Assembly: GCF_004341085.1 (NCBI RefSeq)
Contig: NZ_SLXW01000010.1
Span: forward strand, 1-64,000
DNA: 64,000 nucleotides
Direction: 5' to 3'
From: Sphingomonas sp. PP-CE-1G-424
GTDB lineage: Bacteria > Pseudomonadota > Alphaproteobacteria > Sphingomonadales > Sphingomonadaceae
The notes beneath the pieces are model-generated. The model was not told where the DNA came from. It saw only the letters and a list, made by a program, of their open reading frames with translations, and ran no database searches. Of this stretch, positions 44,501 through 52,943 are shown one piece after another (the first letter of the stretch is position 1; every line of letters begins with the position of its first letter). Position numbers and translations under genes: made by a program.

Positions 44501-46033
44501 ATGTCAGGCGGCGAGATCGGGATGTTGGTATTGGAGACGGTATTGAGGATCCGGCGCGAGCACGCGTCGGGCAAAGCCATCAAGGCGATAATGCGGGACC
44601 TGCATTTGTCACGCGGGGTGGTGCGCAGGGCGATCCGGGCGCCGGAGGCGGACACCAAGTACCGGCGGGAAGTACAGCCGTTGCCAAAATTGGGGCCGTT
44701 TCAGATGCGGCTCGATGCGCTGTTGGAAGAGGATGAGCCACGACCGCGGCGCGAGAAGCTGCGCATTACGCGTGTCCATGATCTGCTGCTGCGCGAGGGG
44801 TTCGACGGCTCGTACGACGCGGTGCGCCGCTACGCTACCCGCTGGCGGCAAGCTCGACGTCGCGACGTAATGGACGCGCCAGCGTTCATCCCGCTGCTGT
44901 TCCGGCCGGGCGAGGCCTATCAGTTCGACTGGAGCCACGAAGACGTCGAGATCGCGGGCAAGCCAATGCGGGTGAAGGTCGCACATGTGCGGCTATGCGC
45001 ATCGCGGGTGATGTACGTGCGAGCCTATCCGCGCGAGACACAGGAGATGCTGTTCGACGCCCATGCGCGGGCATTCGCCTTCTTCGGGGGCGTGCCGACG
45101 CGCGGCATCTACGACAACATGAAGACCGCCGTGACGAGCGTGTTCACAGGCAAGGAACGGGTTTTCAACCGACGTTTTCTGGTCATGGCGAACCATTACA
45201 TGGTCGAGCCTACGGCTTGTTCGCCGACAGCCGGCTGGGAGAAAGGCCAGATCGAAAACCAGGTCCAGACGGCACGCGGTCGGTTCTTCCAACCGCGCCT
45301 GCGTTTTGCCAGTCTCGAGGAGCTGAACGGCTGGCTGGAGGCGGAATGTCGCCGCTGGGCCGACCTGCACCAGCACCCTGAGCAAAAGGAACTGACGGTT
45401 GCCCAGGCATGGGCTGCCGAGCGCGGTGTGCTCCAGCCGGTCGCCGCGCCCTTCGACGGGTTCTACGAGAGTGAGCATGCGGTGAGCGGCACGTGCCTGA
45501 TAAGCTTCGACCGCAACCGCTATTCCGTTTCGGCCAAAGCCGTGCGGCGCACGGTTCAGGTGCGTGCCTATGCTACGCGCATCGTCGTGCGCCTCGGCGG
45601 TGAGGTACTCGCCGACCATCCTCGGTTCTTTGGTCGCGACCGCACCATCTACGACCCGTGGCACTACCTGCCGGTGCTCGTGACCAAACCCGGCGCCTTA
45701 CGTAACGGCGCGCCGTTCCAGGACTGGGAGCTGCCGCCTGCGTTGTCACGACTGCGGCGCAAGCTCGGCGCTGGCGATGATGCCGACCGGCGGTTCGTGC
45801 GTGTGCTTGCAGCGGTGCTCGACGACGGGCTCGATCTCGTCGAGGCGGCCGTCCGTGAAGCACTGCTGGCGGGTATCACCAGCGACGACATCATTCTCAA
45901 CATTCTCGCCCGTCGGCGCGAGCCGCCACGACCGTTGACCATCGCCACACCCGAGGACCTGGCGCTGCGCCATCCACCTCGTGCCGACTGCGGTCGCTAC
46001 GACAGCCTGCGAGGTTTCCATGCAGCGGCATGA
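44501..46033 (+). CDS. istA: IS21-family transposase IstA
   Basis: A 510-aa DDE transposase. An N-terminal HTH (ETVLRIRREHASGKAIKAIM, then RDLHLSRGVVRRAIRAP) binds the end repeats. The catalytic core has Asp in YQFDWSHEDVEI, Asp in RGIYDNMKTAV and Glu in WEKGQIENQVQTARG. A C-terminal beta-barrel region (HAVSGTCLISFDRNRYSVSA) follows. It is full length for IstA, and the stop overlaps istB by 14 bp. Confidence 0.9.
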   Translation: MSGGEIGMLVLETVLRIRREHASGKAIKAIMRDLHLSRGVVRRAIRAPEADTKYRREVQPLPKLGPFQMRLDALLEEDEPRPRREKLRITRVHDLLLREGFDGSYDAVRRYATRWRQARRRDVMDAPAFIPLLFRPGEAYQFDWSHEDVEIAGKPMRVKVAHVRLCASRVMYVRAYPRETQEMLFDAHARAFAFFGGVPTRGIYDNMKTAVTSVFTGKERVFNRRFLVMANHYMVEPTACSPTAGWEKGQIENQVQTARGRFFQPRLRFASLEELNGWLEAECRRWADLHQHPEQKELTVAQAWAAERGVLQPVAAPFDGFYESEHAVSGTCLISFDRNRYSVSAKAVRRTVQVRAYATRIVVRLGGEVLADHPRFFGRDRTIYDPWHYLPVLVTKPGALRNGAPFQDWELPPALSRLRRKLGAGDDADRRFVRVLAAVLDDGLDLVEAAVREALLAGITSDDIILNILARRREPPRPLTIATPEDLALRHPPRADCGRYDSLRGFHAAA

Positions 46034-46748
46034 GATGATGACGGCCATGGCCGAGTTAGGGCTCAAGGGCATGGCTGGTGCCTTCGACGAGGCGGTCACC
46101 ACCGGCCTGCAGCGCAAGCGTATGACAATGGAAATCCTGACGGACTTGCTGCGGGCAGAGACGGCCCATCGCCATGCAGCGTCGGTCCGCTACCGGATGT
46201 CAGCCGCCAAACTGCCGGCGGTAAAGGACCTCGACGCCTTCGTATTTGACGGCACGCCCATCAACGAAGGCCTGGTGCGCTCGCTGCACAGCGGCTCCTT
46301 CCTGGCCGGCCAGCGCAACATCGTGCTCGTCGGTGGTACGGGCACTGGCAAGACGCACCTCGCCAGCGCCATTACCGCCAACGTCGTGCGAAACGGCGCC
46401 CGCGGCCGCTACTTCAACACGGTCGACCTGGTGAACCGGCTCGAGGAGGAAACTCGCCTCGGCAAGGCCGGCGCGCTTGCAGCTCAGCTGTCACGCCTTG
46501 AGGTCGTGGTGCTCGACGAGCTTGGTTATCTGCCGTTCGCCCGCTCGGGCGGCCAGCTGCTCTTCCACCTGGTCAGCAAGCTCTACGAGCGGACCTCGGT
46601 CATCGTCACTACGAACCTTGCCTTTGGCGAATGGCCGACTGTCTTCGGCGACCCCAAGATGACCACCGCGCTGCTCGACCGCATTACGCACCACTGCGAC
46701 ATCGTCGAAACCGGCAACGACAGCTGGCGCTTCAAGCACCGCAGCTAG
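46020..46748 (+). CDS. istB: IS21-family ATPase IstB
   Basis: 242 aa from ATG 46020, overlapping istA by 14 bp. It is the AAA+ helper ATPase that selects target DNA and activates IstA. The Walker A is VLVGGTGTGKTHLASAI, the Walker B LEVVVLDELGYLPF, with an arginine-finger-type C-terminus DRITHHCDIVETGNDSWRFK. It is complete. Together with IstA and both ends, the element should be able to transpose. Confidence 0.9.
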   Translation: MQRHEMMTAMAELGLKGMAGAFDEAVTTGLQRKRMTMEILTDLLRAETAHRHAASVRYRMSAAKLPAVKDLDAFVFDGTPINEGLVRSLHSGSFLAGQRNIVLVGGTGTGKTHLASAITANVVRNGARGRYFNTVDLVNRLEEETRLGKAGALAAQLSRLEVVVLDELGYLPFARSGGQLLFHLVSKLYERTSVIVTTNLAFGEWPTVFGDPKMTTALLDRITHHCDIVETGNDSWRFKHRS

Positions 46749-46919
46749 CCCCCGGGAACCCGACAGAGGAACGCTTCGCGCTGGTTACGCCTCCGGACGG
46801 GCTACGCCCGCCCTACGCCGCAACCAGCGCGAACGGCGCGTCCGTTACCGTCACGCCGCCCAACGAAGGGGGTCTCTTTTGGACGCCGATAGGGGGTCCT
46901 TTTTGGACGCCGATTGACA

Positions 46920-47137
46920 AGACTGGATCGCCGGGTGCGATTGGCGGGGCGCGGGCACAGTATCATTTGCGCCAGGTTCTAGTCTTCCTCGACGCTCATG
47001 TGCTCAACAAGCCCGAGGTAATGATCGGTCAAATCGCCGGTAAGGTCGATCCCGCGACCGGTGAGATCACCGACGAGGGTACGGCGACGTTCGTCGGCCA
47101 GCAAATCGCTGCACTCGCCGCGCTGGCTCGCCGCTAG
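46920..47137 (+). pseudogene. NADPH-dependent FMN reductase, C-terminal 70 codons
   Basis: Directly at the IS21 right end the frame reads GSPGAIGGARAQYHLRQVLV, then FLDAHVLNKPEVMIGQI and ends DEGTATFVGQQIAALAALAR. This is the C-terminal half of a ChrR/SsuE-type flavodoxin-fold reductase, where S-P-G-x-x-G-G contacts the flavin. The N-terminal half is absent from the left side of the IS21 element, so DNA has been deleted along with the insertion. A GACTGG-AATATA-CCAGTC inverted repeat begins at its stop codon (47136-47153). Confidence 0.75.
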
Positions 47138-47272
47138 ACTGGAATATACCAGTCCGATCTACACTGCTGCCCGAGTTCATGCCTCCAGATAAGCTAGTCG
47201 ACCTTCAACTCGGGCGGCTCGGACCGTCTGTGCCGCGTGATTGTTTACGAGTAATTATTAGGAGTTACTTCC

Positions 47273-47737
47273 ATGCAAAAATACAAGGCAGCAATCACGG
47301 GGGGGCTAGTGGCTGGGTTGGTCACGACGGCCGTTATGGTCGCGGGTCGCAAAACCGGCTTGCTTACCAAGACGCTGGATCGCGATGCAGTTGATTGGAT
47401 CGACGATGTAAGCAACTCTCGCGCCGTTATCGGTGAAGCAGGCACCAGCGCCGTTGAGTTCGCCAACCACCTTGGTGCCTCGGCCGCCTTCGCCGCTGCG
47501 CTGCCAACAATCCGGCGCGTCGTTCCATCCCTTTCGCCTGCCATGATCGGTGTGATTTACGGGAGCGTTTTATACGTCGTGAACATTGGTGGCATCGCGC
47601 CAGTTTTGGGCATCACGGAAGGTGAGGTACAAGCTGGCCCACGTAAGGCAGGGGAGCGATGGGCGATCCATGTGCTTCAAGCCGTCGTCACCGCCCTTGT
47701 CGCTGAGCGTCTGGCGTTCGATGAACCAACCGCCTGA
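47273..47737 (+). CDS. Small integral membrane protein
   Basis: A 154-aa protein with SD AGGAGTTACTTCC before ATG 47273. Helices: AITGGLVAGLVTTAVMVAGR, AVEFANHLGASAAFAAALPT, SPAMIGVIYGSVLYVVNIGG, WAIHVLQAVVTALVAERLAF. No family is recognised for certain; it resembles in layout small YagU/DUF1440-type inner-membrane proteins. It appears monocistronic. Confidence 0.65.
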   Translation: MQKYKAAITGGLVAGLVTTAVMVAGRKTGLLTKTLDRDAVDWIDDVSNSRAVIGEAGTSAVEFANHLGASAAFAAALPTIRRVVPSLSPAMIGVIYGSVLYVVNIGGIAPVLGITEGEVQAGPRKAGERWAIHVLQAVVTALVAERLAFDEPTA

Positions 47738-48069
47738 TGCTCCTTACGGGTACAGTATTGTGCCCCTTAGCATTCAAGGCGCCGCATCTCCAAAGAACAT
47801 TGCGTCTCGCTACAATCTGATCAGGTCAGAACGCTTCTGATGTAACGCGCGCATCAAGCCTCCATAACGTCGGTATTGAGCAAATCGATCACACGCTGGC
47901 CTGTCGTAAACCACACGATAGTCGCCAATCGGGGTTGGCGACCGCGTTTTGCGACGATCGGGACGATACCGTCCGAAATCACCCGTTTGTCGCACAAGGG
48001 TGATTACGACTGGGTTTTTCACATATCGAGCAGCGTCGAACCAGCATAACTGCGCTCGGCGCCAGATGA
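47738..48069. other. Stretch without a recognised gene
   Basis: A minus-strand frame (LCWFDAARYVKNPVVITLVR, then QTGDFGRYRPDRRKTRSPTP) has protein-like composition and may be a decayed mobile-element or regulatory gene. Without a start, SD or family match it is not called. Confidence 0.35.
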
Positions 48070-49596
48070 TTAGCTGCCGATCGCTACATAGTGCGTTACC
48101 CATCGCTCAAGAGCCCCATCGTCACGAATATCGCCGGTGAAGCGACGGGAGGGAATCTGCGGCACGTTGTCGTCCCGTTCGCGCCCGTCACGGGTCATAG
48201 CGGCAAAGTGGGCGACCGCATTGCCACTAGGCAATGGGATCGCGACGGACGACCCCGAGCGCCTGTCCACAAACGTTGGCAGACCTATCTGGAGAACGCC
48301 GGGAAACTTCTTCATTTCGTCCACGAAGGCAATACAGGCACTCGCACAGCCATAATCTGTAAGTACATAGACCTGAGCGCGGACCGGACTGGTCGGCGCC
48401 TTACCGCGCACGATCGGGATCGAAGCCGCCCTGAACAGTGGCTCCCCTGCAGCCTTCGCGCGTTCCTGCTCCCGGTCGTCTTTCACCCTATAAACGTCGA
48501 GTGTTGTATCGACAGGGGTCTTGAATGCGTCGGCTGTCTGTTCGGCCTCACCGTCCAGCGCGACGTAGGCCGGCGACAGGCGATAGACTCCGCGGATGTG
48601 CAGCCGAGCCGTTGCGTAATAGTCCGCGTAAGCCTGTCCATACAGCCCGCGCAGGTATCCCATGAACCAGTCATAGGGTCCGCCACTGTTGCCGCCAACA
48701 TCGAGTACGATGAAGCGCTTGTTCCGTAGTGAGGGCGCTGCTGCGATCGCTGCATGGAAGTCCGACGCTTGCCGTGCGGTTTCCGGAGCAAAGTATCCGA
48801 GCGTCACCCACGCGCCATCGGCCCCGATCAGTCGCGTGGTCACGCCACGCTTTCGTTTGCCCTGCCATGACAGCATGATCGGCTGCAGCTCATCTAACGG
48901 TGCGGGCTTCCAGTCGAGTCCGACGGTACGGCCGTCGATCACGCACTGGGAGGGCCGTGAACGCAGCGGGCTGTCCTGATCCATCAGAAGCCGGAGAGCC
49001 GCTGTCATTCGTGAGTTCTCAAGCGCGATCGGGGTGCTGATCTCGTATTGCCCGATGGTATCGATCCACCATGACACGGGTTTCCCATCGCACGCAGTCA
49101 GTTCGGCATCGTCCCTGACGCCAGCCAGGCGCGATGACGTGACGCGATATCGTCCATTATCGAAGCGGACGAGGAAGCCCGGCCATTTAGCGTCAATCGG
49201 CGCCATCTGGAATTGCACGCCCGTATGCGCATCGCGGAAAGTCGTGGCGAGGTGGCGTAAGACCGCTTGATACCCAGCAGCGTCGCGAACGAGGGGTATT
49301 TCCGCCTCAGCCTTCGCCACCGCAAGGTTGAACCGGGCACCCCACGCTGCCGGGTCGGGATAGGCTGCATAGATGTAGTTCTGCCGCGCGCCGCTCGCGA
49401 ACGCGTGGACGTCACGTCGCGTCATGTCCTGCCATCCGGATATGGTCGCAGGCGTTTCCCCTGCCCCGGGGGTCTTCGCGGGCACCGACGGCATACCATC
49501 CGGCGTAGAGGCCCGTGCTAGCCGACCTGGCGTAGCCGCAGTGCCAAGGATCATCAGCACTGACAAACCTGGGCGGATGGCTCGTGGGAAACGCAT
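48070..49596 (-). CDS. S41-family peptidase-like secreted protein
   Basis: A 508-aa protein with an N-terminal signal (PGLSVLMILGTAATPGRLAR). Near residue 300 it has FIVLDVGGNSGGPYDWFMGY, and further on VRAQVYVLTDYGCASACIAF, then VDEMKKFPGVLQIGLPT. This matches the tail-specific protease (S41/CtpA) fold, with the nucleophile Ser in CASAC. The pattern is that of S41 relatives in periplasmic or surface roles. No PDZ domain is evident, and the N-terminal 250 aa is a family-specific prodomain-like region. It ends the minus-strand island. Confidence 0.72.
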   Translation of the reverse strand: MRFPRAIRPGLSVLMILGTAATPGRLARASTPDGMPSVPAKTPGAGETPATISGWQDMTRRDVHAFASGARQNYIYAAYPDPAAWGARFNLAVAKAEAEIPLVRDAAGYQAVLRHLATTFRDAHTGVQFQMAPIDAKWPGFLVRFDNGRYRVTSSRLAGVRDDAELTACDGKPVSWWIDTIGQYEISTPIALENSRMTAALRLLMDQDSPLRSRPSQCVIDGRTVGLDWKPAPLDELQPIMLSWQGKRKRGVTTRLIGADGAWVTLGYFAPETARQASDFHAAIAAAPSLRNKRFIVLDVGGNSGGPYDWFMGYLRGLYGQAYADYYATARLHIRGVYRLSPAYVALDGEAEQTADAFKTPVDTTLDVYRVKDDREQERAKAAGEPLFRAASIPIVRGKAPTSPVRAQVYVLTDYGCASACIAFVDEMKKFPGVLQIGLPTFVDRRSGSSVAIPLPSGNAVAHFAAMTRDGRERDDNVPQIPSRRFTGDIRDDGALERWVTHYVAIGS

Positions 49597-49703
49597 AGCA
49601 GACCTTAACGCGCCGGATGGGGCGGTGATTGCACCACCCCTACATTACGGAGACGGTAGGGCCGTCATGATCCGCGGGGTAGCAATACCTCCCGAGGAAG
49701 CAA

Positions 49704-50105
49704 CTACGATCTACCCTGATACTGATCGTCCGTTACCTTCTCCAGCCACACGACGTTCTTGCCGTCTAAAGCTTCGGTTATCGCGAGGTGAGTCATTGCC
49801 GAGGTTGGCGTCGCCCCGTGCCAATGCTTGTGGCCAGGCGGGCACCAGACGACGTCACCTGTCCTGATCTCAACAATCGGTTCGCCCTCGCACTGTGTCC
49901 ATCCACACCCTGTGGTCACGATCAGCGTCTGACCGAGCGGGTGCGTATGCCACGCCGAGCGAGCACCTGGTTCGAACGTGACGTAGGCGCTTGTAGCACG
50001 AGCGGGCTCCGGCGGACTGTTCAGCGGATCAATCCGGACGGTACCGGTGAAAAACTCCTCCGGACCTTTCTGTGAGGGCTGCGATCCCGCACGCATGAGT
50101 TTCAT
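49704..50105 (-). CDS. Cupin protein, mandelonitrile-lyase-like
   Basis: A 133-aa single-domain cupin. The metal site is in WHTHPLGQTLIVTTGCGW (motif 1) and PPGHKHWHGATPTSAMTHLA (motif 2), like manganese cupins that include bacterial (R)-hydroxynitrile lyases. It is the third gene of the operon SDR (51317)-CMD (50544)-cupin, 25 bp after the CMD stop. Its product would act on a small hydroxy or carbonyl compound. A second, longer relative lies at 52.4 kb. Confidence 0.8.
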   Translation of the reverse strand: MKLMRAGSQPSQKGPEEFFTGTVRIDPLNSPPEPARATSAYVTFEPGARSAWHTHPLGQTLIVTTGCGWTQCEGEPIVEIRTGDVVWCPPGHKHWHGATPTSAMTHLAITEALDGKNVVWLEKVTDDQYQGRS

Positions 50106-50130
50106 AGTATTTCTCCTATCCTCAATGACA

Positions 50131-50544
50131 TCAGATGCCGGCTTCCTCGAACACCTTCTTCACGATCGGCAGAGCGGTCATGGCAGGCGGCCACCCGGCG
50201 TAGAAGGCAATCTGAGTGATTGCCTCGACGATCTCGCTGCGCTTCAAACCGTTCTCCAGTCCCTTCTTCACGTGGAAGGCCAGCTCGTTGTGTCGGTAGC
50301 CCGCGACCAGGCAGGTGATCGTTGTCAGACTGCGGTCGCGCGGAGAAAGCGCCGGGTTCGCCCACACGTCCCCGAACAATACCTTGTCAGTGATCTCGGC
50401 GAGATGGGGCGCGATGTCGCCGAATGATTTGCGAGCGTCGGTCGGTTCGGTAGGCAAGATTGTTTCTCCTGATAAGGCCGGCCACGGGGCAGAGGCGACA
50501 AGCGCCCCAGCGACTGCAGCCCGACGAGTGATTTGAAAGTCCAT
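50131..50544 (-). CDS. Carboxymuconolactone decarboxylase-family protein, exported
   Basis: 137 aa from ATG 50544 (MDFQITRRAAVAGALVASAP), a short Tat-like signal. The CMD domain includes LFGDVWANPALSPRDRSLTT, ITCLVAGYRHNELAFHVKKG, then LENGLKRSEIVEAITQIAFY and AGWPPAMTALPIVKKVF. The C-x-x-C pair of AhpD peroxidase-type members is absent, so a lyase-like or unknown activity is more likely. It lies 5 bp after the SDR gene and 25 bp before a cupin. Confidence 0.82.
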   Translation of the reverse strand: MDFQITRRAAVAGALVASAPWPALSGETILPTEPTDARKSFGDIAPHLAEITDKVLFGDVWANPALSPRDRSLTTITCLVAGYRHNELAFHVKKGLENGLKRSEIVEAITQIAFYAGWPPAMTALPIVKKVFEEAGI

Positions 50545-50549
50545 CAGCT

Positions 50550-51317
50550 TCAGTGAGCCGTAAAACCGCCATCTACTGGCAGGGCCACGCCAACGACGAA
50601 GCTGGCACCTGGGCTGCACAGCCATAAGACCGTCTGCGCGATCTCTTCAGCGGTACCGAGACGGCCAATTGGCTGCTGCTTCAGGAAGTCGTCCATCGCC
50701 GCCTTCTGTGTCTTCAGCATATCGGCGACCATCGGGGTTTCGATGACACCCGGGCAGATTGCGTTGATGCGGACTCCACGAGGCGCGTATTCAAGCGCGG
50801 CGCTCTTGGTGAGACCGATCACGCCATGCTTTGAGGCATGATAGGCGACACGCTCCGGCAGTCCGACAAGGCCTCCCAGCGAAGAGCAATTGACGATCGC
50901 GCCGGATCCCTGCGTGCGCATCTGCTTCAGCTCGTGCTTCATGCAAGTCCAGATGCCACGCAGGTTCACTGCGTGCACCTTGTCGAACTCTTCGGCTGTC
51001 TCGTCAGCCGCGTCTGACGGTTGAGCCTGGATACCAGCATTATTGTAGGCAAAGTCGAGGCGACCGAACTTGGAAACGGCTCGTTCGACGAGTGCCGCGG
51101 CCTGTGCTTCATCCGAGACATCGCAGGCCATGCCGATCGCAGTGTAACCGGCAGAGGTGAGCTTGTCCGCAGCCTCCTGGATTGCGGCTTCGTCGACGTC
51201 ACCAATGACGACTGCGGCACCGTTTTTCGCAAAAGCCTCGGCAGTTGCGTAGCCCATACCGCCTTTGGCGCCCGTGACGACGGCGACCTTGCCGGAGAAG
51301 TCGTAGGTGGGGTTCAT
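50550..51317 (-). CDS. Short-chain dehydrogenase/reductase
   Basis: 255 aa from ATG 51317. Cofactor motif VTGAKGGMGYATAEAFAKNG, acidic GDVDEAA downstream of beta-2 (NAD preference), NNAG (residues about 95-98), Ser in VNCSSLGG and Tyr-x-x-x-Lys in YHASKHGV. The complete classical SDR ends in the typical VDGGFTAH. It is the first gene of the SDR-CMD-cupin operon. A LysR gene lies upstream on the same strand with 163 bp between, so the operon probably has its own promoter there. Confidence 0.87.
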   Translation of the reverse strand: MNPTYDFSGKVAVVTGAKGGMGYATAEAFAKNGAAVVIGDVDEAAIQEAADKLTSAGYTAIGMACDVSDEAQAAALVERAVSKFGRLDFAYNNAGIQAQPSDAADETAEEFDKVHAVNLRGIWTCMKHELKQMRTQGSGAIVNCSSLGGLVGLPERVAYHASKHGVIGLTKSAALEYAPRGVRINAICPGVIETPMVADMLKTQKAAMDDFLKQQPIGRLGTAEEIAQTVLWLCSPGASFVVGVALPVDGGFTAH

Positions 51318-51480
51318 ATCAGATCTCGCTGTTTGACGGTCGCGCCCGTCTTCAGCCAACAAGATATTCATCAGAACGTGCTTGGATTACCCCAATCCAA
51401 GTTCATGCCACCTTGAGGACGGCTCAACGTAGAGCCGTAGCGCCGGTAACGGCTAAGAGCCGACCCGATGATCCATGCGG

Positions 51481-52389
51481 TCACAGTCCAAGCGGCTTCA
51501 ACTCCCTTACGAGATCGATCAGGAGACGAAGCCCGGTCGGTAATTGACGCCGGCTCGAATAATAGGCGTAGAAGCCCGGGCCCGACGCTGCCCACTCATC
51601 CAGCACCTGCCGTATGGCGCCGCTGGCGAGCAGCGGTGCGACCAACGGCTCGGGGGCATACATCAGGCCAGCACCGCCGATGAGCGCCTCCAGGATCGCG
51701 CGACTGTCGTCGAACGTCAGGGAACCCGGAACAGCGACGGCAATCTCTTCATCTCCACGCTCGAACTCCCAGCGGTAGACGCTGTCGTCCCCGATCCGGA
51801 AGCGCAGGCAATGATGGGCAGCAAGATCATCGGGGTGAGCCGGCGCACTATAGCGTTCGAGGTAGTCGACAGAACCGACGACGATCCAGCGGATCTCCGC
51901 CGACAGTCGCTGCGCGATCATGTCCTCAGGAACCGTACCGCCGTAGCGTATGCCAGCGTCGAACCCACCGTCTGTCACGTCGACCAGATGATTGCTGACG
52001 GCCACATCGAGTTCGACATCCGGGTAACGCGCCACGAACGCGGGCAGCACGGGGCCAATCAACAGGCTTGCCGCATCGCTTGGCACGTTGATGCGGATAC
52101 GCCCCGTCGGAGCATCCCGAAAGCGGTTGAGCCGATCGACGGCTTGCTCGATCTGATCGAATGGGCCGCTGATCGCAGCTTGCAGCTCTTCTCCTGCCGC
52201 CGTGAGCGTAACGCTCCGGTTGGTTCGGTTCAGCAGTCGGATACCGAGGCGGGTTTCCAGCCCCTTCAACGCATGGCTCAGCGCCGAAGCGCTGACGCCG
52301 AGATCAAGGCCGGCACGACGGAAGTTGCGGTGTCGGGCGATCGCGAGGAAGTAGTTGTAGTCGGCGAGATCGGTACGGCTGATGGGCAT
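51481..52389 (-). CDS. LysR-family transcriptional regulator
   Basis: 302 aa from ATG 52389 (MPISRTDLADYNYFLAIARH). The HTH is FRRAGLDLGVSASALSHALK, then GLETRLGIRLLNRTNRSVTL. The effector domain shows GGFDAGIRYGGTVPEDMIAQ. It is situated between the mGDH-cupin pair and the SDR-CMD-cupin operon, all on the minus strand, and is a natural candidate to control them. It starts 48 bp after the preceding cupin stop. Confidence 0.87.
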   Translation of the reverse strand: MPISRTDLADYNYFLAIARHRNFRRAGLDLGVSASALSHALKGLETRLGIRLLNRTNRSVTLTAAGEELQAAISGPFDQIEQAVDRLNRFRDAPTGRIRINVPSDAASLLIGPVLPAFVARYPDVELDVAVSNHLVDVTDGGFDAGIRYGGTVPEDMIAQRLSAEIRWIVVGSVDYLERYSAPAHPDDLAAHHCLRFRIGDDSVYRWEFERGDEEIAVAVPGSLTFDDSRAILEALIGGAGLMYAPEPLVAPLLASGAIRQVLDEWAASGPGFYAYYSSRRQLPTGLRLLIDLVRELKPLGL

Positions 52390-52437
52390 GAGCGAACATG
52401 ACCCATCAACGGCAAACATTGCAAATTGAACCGCTTA

Positions 52438-52929
52438 CTATCTCGACGGGCCGTGAAACTGTACGTCCGTTACTGGCTCGGCCCAATCCACGTTGCGCCC
52501 GCCGACAGTCTCGGCGATCGACAGATGAGTCACGGTCGTCTGGTCGGTAGCACCGTGCCAATGCCGCTGACCTGCCGGCACATAAACCGTGTCCCCCTTG
52601 CAGATACGTTGCACCGGCCCCCCTTCGCGTTCCGTCCAGCCACAGCCCTCCGTTACATAAAGGGTCTGGCCTGCGGGATGGGTATGCCAGTTGCTGCGCG
52701 CACCGGAGTGGAACGTTACCAGTCCGGTGCCAGCACGGCCGGGCGCCAAAGGCTTCACCAGCTCGGCGACCGTCACCTTGCCCGTGAAATACTTCGCAGG
52801 GCCAGGCTTTGGGGACACCGTCTTGGCCCTGACCACGCCGGGCGGGGGCGCAGGTGCTGCCTGGCCGAGGGCGGCACCAGAGCCGTTAAACAGCAGTGTC
52901 GCAAGGAGGGGTGCTTTAAGCGATGTCAT
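52438..52929 (-). CDS. Cupin protein with signal peptide
   Basis: 163 aa from ATG 52929, preceded by AGGAGG seven bases upstream. The signal peptide MTSLKAPLLATLLFNGSGAA ends near ALGQAAP. The cupin motifs NWHTHPAGQTLYVTEGCGWT and VPAGQRHWHGATDQTTVTHL match the mandelonitrile-lyase-like cupin at 49.7 kb. This copy is exported while that one is cytoplasmic. It follows the mGDH gene by 14 bp, so the two are cotranscribed. Confidence 0.82.
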   Translation of the reverse strand: MTSLKAPLLATLLFNGSGAALGQAAPAPPPGVVRAKTVSPKPGPAKYFTGKVTVAELVKPLAPGRAGTGLVTFHSGARSNWHTHPAGQTLYVTEGCGWTEREGGPVQRICKGDTVYVPAGQRHWHGATDQTTVTHLSIAETVGGRNVDWAEPVTDVQFHGPSR

Positions 52930-52943
52930 ATAGATCCTCCTGA

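Larger units (their letters stand above)
44406..46919 (+). mobile_element. IS21-family insertion sequence, 2514 bp
   Basis: The left end is TGTGGATCGGCGTGGAAAAA and the right end, on the opposite strand, is TGTCAATCGGCGTCCAAAAA. Each is followed by an internal second copy (ATCGGCGTCGAAAAAGGACC at about 44443; ATCGGCGTCCAAAAGAGACC near the right end), the multiple terminal repeats typical of IS21. It carries istA and istB, both intact. The flanks (left CCCGGGA, right AGACTGG) show no 4-8-bp duplication. Confidence 0.85.
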
